Part shown: piece by piece, positions 38,379-52,659 of the stretch
Layout of the letters: the number at the start of each line of letters is the position of its first letter
Numbering within the stretch: the stretch's first letter is position 1
Assembly (NCBI RefSeq): GCF_052857255.1
Contig: NW_027526503.1
Span: 496,001-560,000 of the forward strand
Source: Amblyomma americanum
Taxonomy: Eukaryota; Arthropoda; Arachnida; Ixodida; Ixodidae
DNA: 64,000 nucleotides
Reading direction: 5' to 3'
Position numbers and translations under genes: made by a program
Notes under the pieces: model-generated
What the model was told of the DNA's origin: nothing
Seen by the model: the letters and a program-made list of their open reading frames with translations, nothing else
The model's database searches: none

Positions 38379-40939
38379 TGCTTAATACAACGAAACAAGC
38401 TGTTTTAGACCGAAACGAGCTAAATCACAACACATCAGTTTTACAAGTCTCCCTAATACGCGTCAAAACGTTTTCTTCTATAACTGCGCGAAAAGCATGT
38501 ATTCGTGCTTAAAACATCGAAACAAGCGGTTTTAGACCGAAATGAGCTTAATCACAACACATCGGTTTTACAAGTATCCACCTGATACGCGTCAAAACTT
38601 TTTCTCTTATAAATGCGCGAAAAGCATGTATTCGTGCTTAATACAACGAAACAAGCTGTGTTAGACCGAAACGAGCTAAATCTGAACACATCGGTTTTAC
38701 AAGTGTCCCTGTGACACGCGTCAAAACGTTTTCTTTTATAACTGCGCGAAAAGCATGTATTCGTGATTATTCCAACGAAACAAGCTGTTTTAGACCGAAA
38801 CGAGCTAAATCACAACACATTGGTTTTGCGAGTGTTCCTCTGATACGCGTCAAAACGTTTTCTCTTATAACTGCGCGAAAAGCATGTATTCGTGCTTAAT
38901 ACAACGAAACAAGCTGTTTTAGACCGAAACGAGCTAAATCACAACACATCGGTTTTACAAGTCTAATACGCGTCAAAACTTTTCCTTCTATAACTGCGCG
39001 AAAAGCATGTATTCGTGCATAATACAACGAAACAAGCTGTTTTAGACCGAAACGAGCTAAATCACAACACATCGGTTTTACAAGTGTTCCTCTGATACGC
39101 GTCAAAACTTTTTCTCTTATAACTGCGCGAAAAGCATGTATTCGTGCCTAATACAACGAAACAAGCTGTTTTAGACTGAGATGAGCTAAATCTGAAAACT
39201 GTTTTACAAGTTTCCCTCTAATACGCGTCAAAACGTTTTCTTCTAAAAAAGCGCGAAAAGCATGTATTCGTGATTAATCCAACGAAACAAGCTGTTTTAT
39301 ACCAAAACGAGCTATATCTGAACACATCGGTTTTACAAGTATCCACGTGATACGCGTCAAAACTTTTTCTCTTATAACTGCGCGAAGAGCATGTATTCTT
39401 GCTTAATACAACGAAGCAAGTTGTTTTAGACCGAAACGAGCTATATCTGAAAACATCGGTTTTACAAGTATCCACATGATACTCGTCAAAACTTTTTCTC
39501 TTATAACTGCGCGAAAAGCATGTATTCTTGCTTAAAACAACGAAACAAGCTGTTTTAGTCCGAAACGAGCTAAATCACAACACATCGGTTTTACAAGTGT
39601 TCCTCTGATACGCGTCAAAACGTTTTCTCCTATAACTGCGCGAAAAGCATGTATTCTTGCTTAAAACAACGAAACAAGCTGTTTTAGACCGAGATGAGCT
39701 AAATCTGAACACATCGGTTTTACAACTGTCCCTCTAATACGTGTCAAAACTTTTTCTTCTATAACTGCGCGAAAAGCATGTATTCGTGCTTAAAACAACG
39801 AAACAAGCTGTTTTGTACCAAAACGAGCTATATCTGGACACATCGGTTTTACAAGTATCCACGTGATACGCAACTTTTTCTCTTATACTGCGCGAAAAGC
39901 ATGTATTCGTGCTTAATACAACGAAACAAGCTGTTTTAGATCGAAACGAGCTAAATCTGAACACATCGGTTTTACAAGTGTCCCTGTGACACGCGTCAAA
40001 AATGTTTCTCTTATAACTGCGTGAAAAGCATGTATTCTTGCTTAATACAACAAAACAAGCTGTTTTAGACCGAAACGAGCTAAATCTGAACACATCGGTT
40101 TTACAAGTGCCCATGTGATACGCGTCAAAACGTTTTCTTCTATAACTGCGCGAAAAGCATGTATTCGTGCTTAATACTACGAAACAAGCTGTGTTAGACC
40201 GAAACAAGCTAAATCTGAACACATCGGTTTTACAAGTGTCCCTGTGATACGCGTCAAAACTTTTTCTCTTATAACAGCGCGAAAAGCATGTATTCTTGCT
40301 TAATACAACGAAACAAGTTGTTTTAGACCGAAACGAGCTAAATCACAACACATCGGTTTTACAAGTGTTCCCCTGATACGCGTCTAAACTTTTTCTCTTA
40401 TAACTGCGCGAAAAGCCTGTATTCGTGCTTAAAACAACGAAACAAGCTGTTTTAGTCCGAAACGAGCTAAATCACAACACATCGGTTTTACAAGTGTTCC
40501 TCTGATACGCGTCAAAACTTTTTCTCTTATAACTGCGCGAAAAGCATGTATTCGTGCTTAAAACAACCAAACAAGCTGTTTTAGACCGAGATGAGCGAAA
40601 TCTGAACACATCGGTTTTACAAGTCTCTCTAATACGCGTCAAAACTTTTTCTTCTATAACTGCGCGAAAAGCATGTATTCGTGCTTAAAACAACGAAACA
40701 AGCTGTTTTATACCAAAACGAGCTATATCTGAACACATCGGTTTTACAAGTATCCACGTGATACGCGTCAAAACTTTTTCTTTTATAATTGCGCGAAAAG
40801 CATGTATTCGTGTTTAATCCAACGAAACAAGCTGTTTTAGACCGAAACGAGGTAAATCACAACACATCGGTTTTACAAGTTTTACTCTGATACGCGTCAA
40901 AACTTTTTCTCTTATAACTGCGCGAAAAGCATGTATTCG
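38379..40939 (+). repeat. 25-monomer higher-order repeat, copy B with five monomers deleted (~2,561 bp)
   Basis: This is the middle copy of the trio. Offsets from copy A fall from 3,204 to 2,690 bp at about 39385 (gaagagc at 36694 and 39384), a loss of 514 bp or four monomers, and then to 2,561 bp at taatactacg (37611 and 40172), a loss of one more monomer. Offsets to copy C rise correspondingly to 3,204 bp. The second deletion leaves the longest chance open frame in the window (39734-40222, minus strand, 162 codons). Confidence 0.88.
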
Positions 40940-43900
40940 TGCTTAATACAACGAAACAAGCTGTTTTAGACCGAAACGAGCTAAATCACAACACATCAGT
41001 TTTACAAGTCTCCCTAATACGCGTCAAAACGTTTTCTTCTATAACTGCGCGAAAAGCATGTATTCGTGCTTAAAACATCGAAACAAGCGGTTTTAGACCG
41101 AAATGAGCTTAATCACAACACATCGGTTTTACAAGTATCCACCTGATACGCGTCAAAACTTTTTCTCTTATAAATGCGCGAAAAGCATGTATTCGTGCTT
41201 AATACAACGAAACAAGCTGTGTTAGACCGAAACGAGCTAAATCTGAACACATCGGTTTTACAAGTGTCCCTGTGACACGCGTCAAAACGTTTTCTTTTAT
41301 AACTGCGCGAAAAGCATGTATTCGTGATTATTCCAACGAAACAAGCTGTTTTAGACCGAAACGAGCTAAATCACAACACATTGGTTTTACGAGTGTTCCT
41401 CTGGTACGCGTCAAAACTTTTTCTCTTATAACTGCGCGAAAAGCATGTATTCGTGCTTAATACAACGAAACAAGCTGTTTTAGACCGAAACGAGCTAAAT
41501 CACAACACATCGGTTTTACAAGTCTAATACGCGTCACAACTTTTCCTTCTATAACTGCGCGAAAAGCATGTATTCGTGCATAATACAACGAAACAAGCTG
41601 TTTTAGACCAAAACGAGCTAAATCACAACACATCGGTTTTACAAGTGTTCCTCTGATACGCGTCAAAACGTTTTCTCTTATAACTGCGCGAAAAGCATGT
41701 ATTCGTGCCTAATACAACGAAACAAGCTGTTTTAGACTGAGATGAGCTAAATCTGAAAACTGTTTTACAAGTTTCCCTCTAATACGCGTCAAAACGTTTT
41801 CTTCTAAAAAAGCGCGAAAAGCATGTATTCGTGATTAATCCAACGAAACAAGCTGTTTTATACCAAAACGAGCTATATCTGAACACATCGGTTTTACAAG
41901 TATCCACGTGATACGCGTCAAAACTTTTTCTCTTATAACTGCGCGAAAAGCATGTATTCGTGCTTAATCCAACGAAACAAGCTGTTTTAGACCGAAACGA
42001 GCTAAATCTGAACACATCGGTTTTACAAATGTCCTTGTAACACGCGTCAAAACTTTTTCTCTTATAACTGCGCGAAAAGCATGTATTCGTGCTTAAAACA
42101 ACGAAACAAGCTGTTTTAGACCGAGATGAGCTAAATCTGAACACATCGGTTTTACAAGTGTCCCTCTAATACGCGTCAAAACTTTTTCATCTATAACTGC
42201 GCGAAAAGCATGTATTCGTGCTTAATACAACGAAACAAGCTGTTTTAGACCGAAACGAGCTAAATCACAACACATCGGTTTTACAAGTCTCCCTAATACG
42301 CGTCAAAACGTTTTCTTCTATACCTGCGCGAAAAGCATGTATTCGTGCTTAAAACATCGAAACAAGTGGTTTTAGACCGAAACGAGCTAAATCACAACAC
42401 ATCGGTTTTACAAGTATCCACGTGATACGCGTCAAAACTTTTTCTCTTATAAATGCGCGAAGAGCATGTATTCTTGCTTAATACAACGAAGCAAGTTGTT
42501 TTAGACCGAAACGAGCTATATCTGAAAACATCGGTTTTACAAGTATCCACATGATACTCGTCAAAACTTTTTCTCTTATAACTGCGCGAAAAGCATGTAT
42601 TCTTGCTTAAAACAACGAAACAAGCTGTTTTAGTCCGAAACGAGCTAAATCACAACACATCGGTTTTACAAGTGTTCCTCTGATACGCGTCAAAACGTTT
42701 TCTCTTATAACGGCGCGAAAAGCATGTATTCGTGCTTAAAACAACGAAACAAGCTGTTTTAGACCGAGATGAGCTAAATCTGAACACATCGGTTTTACAA
42801 CTGTCCCTCTAATACGTGTCAAAACTTTTTCTTCTATAACTGCGCGAAAAGCATGTATTCGTGCCTAAAACAACGAAACAAGCTGTTTTGTACCAAAACG
42901 AGCTATATCTGAACACATCGGTTTTACAAGTATCCACGTGATACGCAACTTTTTCTCTTATACTGCGCGAAAAGCATGTATTCGTGCTTAATACAACGAA
43001 ACAAGCTGTTTTAGATCGAAACGAGCTAAATCTGAACACATCGGTTTTACAAGTGTCCCTGTGACACGCGTCAAAAATTTTTCTCTTATAACTGCGTGAA
43101 AAGCATGTATTCTTGCTTAATACAACAAAACAAGCTGTTTTAGACCGAAACGAGCTAAATCTGAACACATCGGTTTTACAAGTGCCCATGTGATACGCGT
43201 CAAAACGTTTTCTTCTATAACTGCGCGAAAAGCATGTATTCGTGCTTAAAACATCGAAACAAGCGGTTTTATACCGAAACGAACTAAATCACAACACATC
43301 GGTTTTACAAGTATTCACGTGATACGCGTCAAAACGTTTTCTCTTATAAATGCGCGAAAAGCATGTATTCGTGCTTAATACTACGAAACAAGCTGTGTTA
43401 GACCGAAACAAGCTAAATCTGAACACATCGGTTTTACAAGTGTCCCTGTGACACGCGTCAAAACTTTTTCTCTTATAACCGCGCGAAAAGCATGTATTCT
43501 TGCTTAATACAACGAAACAAGTTGTTTTAGACCGAAACGAGCTAAATCACAACACATCGGTTTTACAAGTGTTCCCCTGATACGCGTCTAAACTTTTTCT
43601 CTTATAACTGCGCGAAAAGCCTGTATTCGTGCTTAAAACAACGAAACAAGCTGTTTTAGTCCGAAACGAGCTAAATCACAACACATCGGTTTTACAAGTG
43701 TTTCTCTGATACGCGTCAAAACTTTTTCTCTTATAACTGCGCGAAAAGCATGTATTCGTGCTTAAAACAACCAAACAAGCTGTTTTAGACCGAGATGAGC
43801 GAAATCTGAACACATCGGTTTTACAAGTCTCTCTAATACGCGTCAAAACTTTTTCTTCTATAACTGCGCGAAAAGCATGTATTCGTGCTTAAAACAACGA

Positions 43901-43984
43901 AACAAGCTGTTTTATACCAAAACGAGCTATATCTGAACACATCGGTTTTACAAGTATCCACGTGATACGCGTCAAAACTTTTTC
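40940..43984 (+). repeat. 25-monomer higher-order repeat, copy C
   Basis: It matches copy A at a constant 5,765 bp from about 40940 to 43984, including the monomers missing from copy B. Near 43984 it leaves the pattern: ttctcttataactg with cttactcc follows, in place of ttcttttataattg. Private changes include gtacgcgtc near 41404, cgtcacaac near 41533 and ataacggcgcg near 42709. Confidence 0.88.
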
Positions 43985-45800
43985 TCTTATAACTGCGCGA
44001 AAAGCATGTATTCGTGCTTACTCCAACGAGACAAGCTGTTTTAGACCGAAACGAGGTAAATCACAACACATCGGTTTTACAAGTTTTCCTCTGATACGCG
44101 TCAAAACCTTTTCTCTTATAACTGCGTGAAAAGCATGTATTCGTGCTTAATACAACGAAACAAGCTGTTTTAGTCCGAAACGAGCTTAATCACAACACAT
44201 CGGTTTTACGTCTCCCTAATACGCGTCAAAACGTTTTCTTCTATAACTGCGCGAAAAGCATGTATTCGTGCTTAAAACATCGAAACAAGCGGTTTTAGAC
44301 CGAAATGAGCTAAATCACAACACATCGGTTTTACAAGTATCCACCTGATACGCGTCAAAACCTTTTCTCTTATAAATGCGCGAAAAGCATGTATTCGTGC
44401 TTAATACAACGAAACAAGCTGTGTTAGACCGAAACGAGCTAAATCTGAACACATCGGCTTTACAAGTGTCCCTGTGACACGCGTCAAAACTTTTTCTCTT
44501 ATAACTGCGCGAAAAGCATGTATTCGTGATTAATCCAACGAAACAAGCTGTTTTAGACCGAAACGAGCTAAATCACAACACATCGGTTTTACAAGTATCC
44601 ACGTGATACGCGTCAAAACTTTTTCTCTTATAACTGCGCGAAAAGCATGTATTCGTGCTTACTCCAACGAGACAAGCTGTTTTAGACCGAAACGAGGTAA
44701 ATCACAACACATCGGTTTTACAAGTTTTCCTCTGATCCGCGTCAAAACTTTTTCTCTTATAACTGCGCGAAAAGCATGTATTCGTGCTTACTCCAACGAG
44801 ACAAGCTGTTTTAGACCGAAACGAGGTAAATCACAACACATCGGTTTTACAAGTGTCCCTGTGACACGCGTCAAAACTTTTTCTCATAACTGCGTGAAAA
44901 GCATGTATTCGTGCTTAAAACAACGAAACAAGATGTTTTATACCAAAACGAGCTATATCTGAGCACATCGGTTTTACAAGTATCCACGTGATACGCGTCA
45001 AAACTTTTTCTCTTATAACTGCGCAAAAAGCATGTATTCGTGCTTAATCCAACGAAACAAGCTGTTTTAGACCGAAACGAGGTAAATCACAACACATCGG
45101 TTTTACAAGTCTCCCTAATACGCGTCAAAACGTTTTCTTCTATAACTGCGCGAAAAGCATGTATTCGTGCTTAAAACATCGAAACAAGCGGTTTTAGACC
45201 GAAACGGGCTAAATCACAACACATCGGTTTTACAAGTATCCACGTGATACGCGTCAAAACGTTTTCTTTTATAATTGCGCGAAAAGCATGTATTCGTGTT
45301 TAATCCAACGAAACAAGCTGTTTTAGACCGAAACGAGGTAAATCACAACACATCGGTTTTACAAGTTTTACTCTGATACGCGTCAAAACTTTTTCTCTTA
45401 TAACTGCGCGAAAAGCATGTATTCGTGCTTAATACAACGAAACAAGCTGTTTTAGACCGAAACGAGCTAAATCACAACACATCGGTTTTACAAGTCTCCC
45501 TAATACGCGTCAAAACGTTTTCTTCTATAACTGCGCGAAAAGCATGTATTCGTGCTTAAAACATCGAAACAAGCGGTATTAGACCGAAATGAGCTAAATC
45601 ACAACACATCGGTTTTACAAGTATCCACCTGATACGCTTCAAAACTTTTTCTCTTATAAATGCGCGAAAAGCATGTATTCGTGCTTAATACAACGAAACA
45701 AGCTGTGTTAGACCGAAACGAGCTAAATCTGAACACATCGGTTTTACAAGTGTCCCTGTGACACGCGTCAAAACGTTTTCTCTTATAACTGCGCGAAAAG
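42645..45800 (+). repeat. Segment repeated at 49063-52478, left copy
   Basis: The offset is 6,418 bp at gcctgtattcg (ctg at 43621 and 50039) and 6,420 bp after a 2-bp loss in ttttacgtctccc near 44207. It becomes 6,678 bp from 44853 onward, where the right copy has two extra monomers (ggtattag at 45575 and 52253; gatacgcttc near 45631 and 52309). Both carry the unusual acatcggctttac (near 44452 and 50872). The segment overlaps the tail of the 25-monomer unit, so this copying event postdates or cuts across that unit. Confidence 0.86.
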
Positions 45801-48039
45801 CATGTATTCGTGCTTAATACAACGAAACAAGCTGTTTTAGTCCGAAACGAGCTAAATCACAACACATCGGTTTTACAAGTGTTCTTCTGATACGCGTCAA
45901 AACCTTTTCTCTTATAACTGCGCGAAAAGCGTGTATTCGTGCTTAATACAACGAAACAAGCTGTTTTAGACCGAAACGAGCTAAATCTGAACACATCGGT
46001 TTTACAAGTGTCCCTGTGACACGCGTCAAAACTTTTTCTCATAACTGCGTGAAAAGCATGTATTCGTGCTTAAAACAACGAAACAAGATGTTTTATACCA
46101 AAACGAGCTATATCTGAGCACATCGGTTTTACAAGTATCCACGTGATACGCGTCAAAACTTTTTCTCTTATAATTGCGCGAAAAGCATGTATTCGTGCTT
46201 AATCCAACGAAACAAGCTGTTTTAGACCGAAACGAGGTAAATCACAACACATCGGTTTTACAAGTTTTCCTCTGATACGCGTCAAAACTTTTTCTCTTAT
46301 AACTGCGCGAAAAGCATGTATTCGTGCTTAATACAACGACACAAGCTGTTTTAGACCGAAACGAGCTAAATCACAACACATCGGTTTTACAAGTCTCCCT
46401 AATACGCGTCAAAACGTTTTCTTCTATAACTGCGCGAAAAGCATGTATTCGTGCTTAAAACATCGAAACAAGCGGTTTTAGACCGAAACGAACTAAATCA
46501 CAACACATCGGTTTTACAAGTATCCACGTGATACGCGTCAAAACTTTTTCTCTTATAATTGCGCGAAAAGCATGTATTCGTGCTTAATCCAACGAAACAA
46601 GCTGTTTTATACCGAAACGAGGTAAATCACAACACATCGGTTTTACAAGTTTTCCTCTGATACGCGTCAAAACTTTTTCTCTTATAACTGCGCGAAAAGC
46701 ATGTATTCGTGCTTAATACAACGAAACAAGCTGTTTTAGACCGAAACGAGCTAAATCACAACACATCGGTTTTACAAGTCTCCCTAATACGCGTCAAAAC
46801 GTTTTCTTCTATAACTGCGCGAAAAGCATGTATTCGTGCTTAAAACATCGAAACAAGTGGTTTTAGACCGAAACGAGCTAAATCACAACACATCGGTTTT
46901 ACAAGTATCCACGTGATACGCGTCAAAACTTTTTCTCTTATAAATGCGCGAAGAGCATGTATTCTTGCTTAATACAACGAAACAAGTTGTTTTAGACCGA
47001 AACGAGCTATATCTGAACACATCGGTTTTACAAGTATCCACATGATACTCGTCAAAACTTTTTCTCTTATAACTGCGCGAAAAGCATGTATTCGTGCTTA
47101 AAACAACGAAACAAGCTGTTTTAGTCCGAAACGACCTAAATCACAGCACATCGGTTTTGCAAGTGTTCCTCTGATACGCGTCAAAACGTTTTCTTCTATA
47201 ACTGCGCGAAAAGCATGTATTCGTGCCTAAAACAACGAAACAAGCTGTTTTAGACCGAGATGAGCTAAATCTGAACACATCGGTTTTACAAGGGTCCCTC
47301 TAATAAGCGTCAAAACTTTTTCTTCTATAACTGCGCGAAAAGCATGTATTCGTGAATAATTCAACGAAACAAGCTGTTTTAGACCGAAACGAGCTAAATC
47401 ACAACACATTGGTTTTACGAGTGTTCCTCTAATACGCGTCAAAACTTTTCCTTCTATAACTGCGCGAAAAGCATGTATTCGTGCTTGAAACAACGAAACA
47501 AGCTGTTTTATACCAAAACGAGCTATATCTGAACACATCGGTTTTACAAGTATCCACGTGATACGCGTCAAAACTTTTTCTCTTATAACTGCGCGAAAAG
47601 CATGTATTCGTGCTTAATCCAACGAAACAAGCTGTTTTAGACCGAAACGAGCTAAATCTGAACACATCGGTTTTACAAGTGTCCTTGTGACACGCGTCAA
47701 AACTTTTTCTCTTATAACTGCGCGAAAAGCATGTATTCGTGATTAATCCAACGAAACAAGCGGTTTTAGACCGAAACGAGCTAAATCACAACACATTGGT
47801 TTTACGAGTGTTCCTCTGATACGCGTCAAAACTTTTTCTTTTATAACTGCGCGAAAAGCATGTATTCGTGCTTAATACAACGAAACAAGCTGTTTTAGAC
47901 CGAAACGAGCTAAATCACAACACATCGGTTTTACAAGTATCCACGTGATACGCGTCAAAACTTTTTCTCTTATAATTGCGCGAAGAGCATGTATTCTTGC
48001 TTAATACAACGAAGCAAGTTGTTTTAGACCGAAACGAGC

Positions 48040-48648
48040 TAAATCACAACACATCTGTTTTACAAGTGTTCCTCTGATACGCGTCAAAACGTTTTCTCTT
48101 ATAACTGCGCGAAAAGCATGTATTCGTGCTTAAAACAACAAAACAAGCTGTTTTAGACCGAGATGAGCTAAATCTGAACACATCGGTTTTACAACTGTCC
48201 CTCTAATACGTGTCAAAACTTTTTCTTCTATAGCTGCGCGAAAAGCATGTATTCGTGCTTAAAACAACGAAACAAGCTGTTTTGTACCAAAACGAGCTAT
48301 ATCTGAACACATCGGTTTTACAAGTATCCACGTGATACGCAACTTTTTCTCTTATACTGCGCGAAAAGCATGTATTCGTGCTTAATACAACGAAACAAGC
48401 TGTTTTAGATCGAAACGAGCTAAATCTGAACACATCGGTTTTACAAGTGTCTCTGTGACACGCGTCAAAAATTTTTCTCTTATAACTGCGTGAAAAGCAT
48501 GTATTCTTGCTTAATACAACAAAACAAGCTGTTTTAGACCGAAACGAGCTAAATCTGAACACATCGGTTTTACAAGTGCCCATGTGATACGCGTCAAAAC
48601 GTTTTCTTCTATAACTGCGCGAAAAGCATGTATTCGTGCTTAAAACAA
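48040..48648 (+). repeat. Block repeated 8 monomers downstream at 49064-49672 (offset 1,024 bp)
   Basis: Both sites carry aatacgtgtcaaaac (MluI site lost), ttttgtaccaaaacgag, tacgcaact with cttatactgcg, aatttttctcttataactgcgtg and tgcccatgtg, in that order and 1,024 bp apart. The same block is also in the 25-monomer copies (37044 and 42809 regions). The match ends near 48650, where caaggtgttttagtcc contrasts with catcgaaacaagcgg. Confidence 0.82.
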
Positions 48649-49062
48649 CGAAACAAGGTGTTTTAGTCCGAAACGAGCTAAATCACAACACATCGGTTTT
48701 ACAAGTGTTCCTCTGATACGCGTCAAAACTTTTTCTCTTATAACTGCGCGAAAAGCATGTATTCGTGCTTAAAACAACCAAACAAGCTGTTTTAGACCGA
48801 GATGCGCGAAATCTGAACACATCGGTTTTACAAGTCTCTCTAATACGCGTCAAAACTTTTTCTTCTATAACTGCGCGAAAAGCATGTATTCGTGCTTAAA
48901 ACAACGAAACAAGCTGTTTTATACCAAAACGAGCTATATCTGAACACATCGGTTTTACAAGTATCCACGTGATACGCGTCAAAACTTTTTCTCTTATAAC
49001 TGCGCGAAAAGCATGTATTCGTGCTTACTCCAACGAGACAAGCTGTTTTAGACCGAAACGAG

Positions 49063-52000
49063 GTAAATCACAACACATCGGTTTTACAAGTGTTCCTCTG
49101 ATACGCGTCAAAACGTTTTCTCTTATAACTGCGCGAAAAGCATGTATTCGTGCTTAAAACAACGAAACAAGCTGTTTTAGACCGAGATGAGCTAAATCTG
49201 AACACATCGGTTTTACAACTGTCCCTCTAATACGTGTCAAAACTTTTTCTTCTATAACTGCGCGAAAAGCATGTATTCGTGCTTAAAACAACGAAACAAG
49301 CTGTTTTGTACCAAAACGAGCTATATCTGAACACATCGGTTTTACAAGTATCCACGTGATACGCAACTTTTTCTCTTATACTGCGCGAAAAGCATGTATT
49401 CGTGCTTAATACAACGAAACAAGCTGTTTTAGATCGAAACGAGCTAAATCTGAACACATCGGTTTTACAAGTGTCCCTGTGACACGCGTCAAAAATTTTT
49501 CTCTTATAACTGCGTGAAAAGCATGTATTCTTGCTTAATACAACAAAACAAGCTGTTTTAGACCGAAACGAGCTAAATCTGAACACATCGGTTTTACAAG
49601 TGCCCATGTGATACGCGTCAAAACGTTTTCTTCTATAACTGCGCGAAAAGCATGTATTCGTGCTTAAAACATCGAAACAAGCGGTTTTATACCGAAACGA
49701 CCTAAATCACAACACATCGGTTTTACAAGTATTCACGTGATACGCGTCAAAACGTTTTCTCTTATAAATGCGCGAAAAGCATGTATTCGTGCTTGATACT
49801 ATGAAACAAGCTGTGTTAGACCGAAACAAGCTAAATCTGAACACATCGGTTTTACAAGTGTCCCTGTGACACGCGTCAAAACTTTTTCTCTTATAACAGC
49901 GCAAAAAGCATGTATTCTTGCTTAATACAACGAAACAAGTTGTTTTAGACCGAAACGAGCTAAATCACAACACATCGGTTTTACAAGTGTTCCCCTGATA
50001 CGCGTCTAAACTTTTTCTCTTATAACTGCGCGAAAAGCCTGTATTCGTGCTTAAAACAACGAAACAAGCTGTTTTAGTCCGAAACGAGCTAAATCACAAC
50101 ACATCGGTTTTACAAGTGTTCCTCTGATACGCGTCAAAACTTTTTCTCTTATAACTGCGCGAAAAGCATGTATTCGTGCTTAAAACAACCAAACAAGCTG
50201 TTTTAGACCGAGATGAGCGAAATCTGAACACATCGGTTTTACAAGTCTCTCTAATACGCGTCAAAACTTTTTCTTCTATAACTGCGCGAAAAGCATGTAT
50301 TCGTGCTTAAAACAACGAAACAAGCTGTTTTATACCAAAACGAGCTATATCTGAACACATCGGTTTTACAAGTATCCACGTGATACGCGTCAAAACTTTT
50401 TCTCTTATAACTGCGCGAAAAGCATGTATTCGTGCTTACTCCAACGAGACAAGCTGTTTTAGACCGAAACGAGGTAAATCACAACACATCGGTTTTACAA
50501 GTTTTCCTCTGATACGCGTCAAAACCTTTTCTCTTATAACTGCGTGAAAAGCATGTATTCGTGCTTAATACAACGAAACAAGCTGTTTTAGTCCGAAACG
50601 AGCTAAATCACAACACATCGGTTTTACAAGTCTCCCTAATACGCGTCAAAACGTTTTCTTCTATAACTGCGCGAAAAGCATGTATTCGTGCTTAAAACAT
50701 CGAAACAAGCGGTTTTAGACCGAAATGAGCTAAATCACAACACATCGGTTTTACAAGTATCCACCTGATACGCGTCAAAACCTTTTCTCTTATAAATGCG
50801 CGAAAAGCATGTATTTGTGCTTAATACAACGAAACAAGCTGTGTTAGACCGAAACGAGCTAAATCTGAACACATCGGCTTTACAAGTGTCCCTGTGACAC
50901 GCGTCAAAACTTTTTCTCTTATAACTGCGCGAAAAGCATGTATTCGTGATTAATCCAACGAAACAAGCTGTTTTAGACCGAAACGAGCTAAATCACAACA
51001 CATCGGTTTTACAAGTATCCACGTGATACGCGTCAAAACTTTTTCTCTTATAACTGCGCGAAAAGCATGTATTCGTGCTTACTCCAACGAGACAAGCTGT
51101 TTTAGACCGAAACGAGGTAAATCACAACACATCGGTTTTACAAGTTTTCCTCTGATACGCGTCAAAACTTTTTCTCTTATAACTGCGCGAAAAGCATGTA
51201 TTCGTGCTTACTCCAACGAGACAAGCTGTTTTAGACCGAAACGAGGTAAATCACAACACATCGGTTTTACAAGTTTTCCTCTGATACGCGTCAATACTTT
51301 TTCTCTTATAACTGCGTGAAAAGCATGTATTCGTGCTTAATACAACGAAACAAGCTGTTTTAGTCCGAAACGAGCTAAATCACAACACATCGGTTTTACA
51401 AGTGTTCTTCTGATACGCGTCAAAACCTTTTCGCTTATAACTGCGCGAAAAGCGTGTATTCGTGCTTAATACAACGAAACAAGCTGTTTTAGACCGAAAC
51501 GAGCTAAATCTGAACACATCGGTTTTACAAGTGTCCCTGTGACACGCGTCAAAACTTTTTCTCATAACTGCGTGAAAAGCATGTATTCGTGCTTAAAACA
51601 ACGAAACAAGATGTTTTATACCAAAACGAGCTATATCTGAGCACATCGGTTTTACAAGTATCCACGTGATACGCGTCAAAACTTTTTCTCTTATAACTGC
51701 GCAAAAAGCATGTATTCGTGCTTAATCCAACGAAACAAGCTGTTTTAGACCGAAACGAGGTAAATCACAACACATCGGTTTTACAAGTCTCCCTAATACG
51801 CGTCAAAACGTTTTCTTCTATAACTGCGCGAAAAGCATGTATTCGTGCTTAAAACATCGAAACAAGCGGTTTTAGACCGAAACGGGCTAAATCACAACAC
51901 ATCGGTTTTACAAGTATCCACGTGATACGCGTCAAAACTTTTTCTTTTATAATTGCGCGAAAAGCATGTATTCGTGTTTAATCCAACGAAACAAGCTGTT

Positions 52001-52478
52001 TTAGACCGAAACGAGGTAAATCACAACACATCGGTTTTACAAGTTTTACTCTGATACGCGTCAAAACTTTCTCTCTTATAACTGCGCGAAAAGCATGTAT
52101 TCGTGCCTAATACAACGAAACAAGCTGTTTTAGACCGAAACGAGCTAAATCACAACACATCGGTTTTACAAGTCTCCCTAATACGCGTCAAAACGTTTTC
52201 TTCTATAACTGCGCGAAAAGCATGTATTCGTGCTTAAAACATCGAAACAAGCGGTATTAGACCGAAATGAGCTAAATCACAACACATCGGTTTTACAAGT
52301 ATCCACCTGATACGCTTCAAAACTTTTTCTCTTATAAATGCGCGAAAAGCATGTATTCGTGCTTAATACAACGAAACAAGCTGTGTTAGACTGAAACGAG
52401 CTAAATCTGAACACATCGGTTTTACAAGTGTCCCTGTGACACGCGTCAAAACGTTTTCTCTTATAACTGCGCGAAAAG
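49063..52478 (+). repeat. Segment repeated from 42645-45800, right copy
   Basis: This holds the same ordered markers as the left copy plus about 258 bp (two monomers) near 51.27-51.53 kb that the left copy lacks. Two adjacent, nearly identical 129-bp monomers (cttactcc class) occur at about 51023-51280. The match ends near 52480, where gattaatcc replaces cttaatac. Confidence 0.86.
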
Positions 52479-52659
52479 CATGTATTCGTGATTAATCCAA
52501 CGAAACAAGCTGTTTTAGACCGAAACGAGCTAAATCACAACACATTGGTTTTACGAGTGTTCCTCTGATACGCGTCAAAACTTTTTCTCTTATAACTGCG
52601 CGAAAAGCATGTATTCCTGCTTAATACAACGAAACAAGCTGTTTTAGACCGAAACGAGC

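Noticed and set aside
39734..40222. Longest open frame (162 codons, minus strand), and about 60 similar frames of 60-142 codons on both strands
   Set aside because: All are translations of the same satellite monomer in phase. They start and stop at indels or 127-bp monomers, overlap one another on opposite strands and have no non-repetitive domain. No start context or gene-like neighbour was seen. Not annotated as genes.
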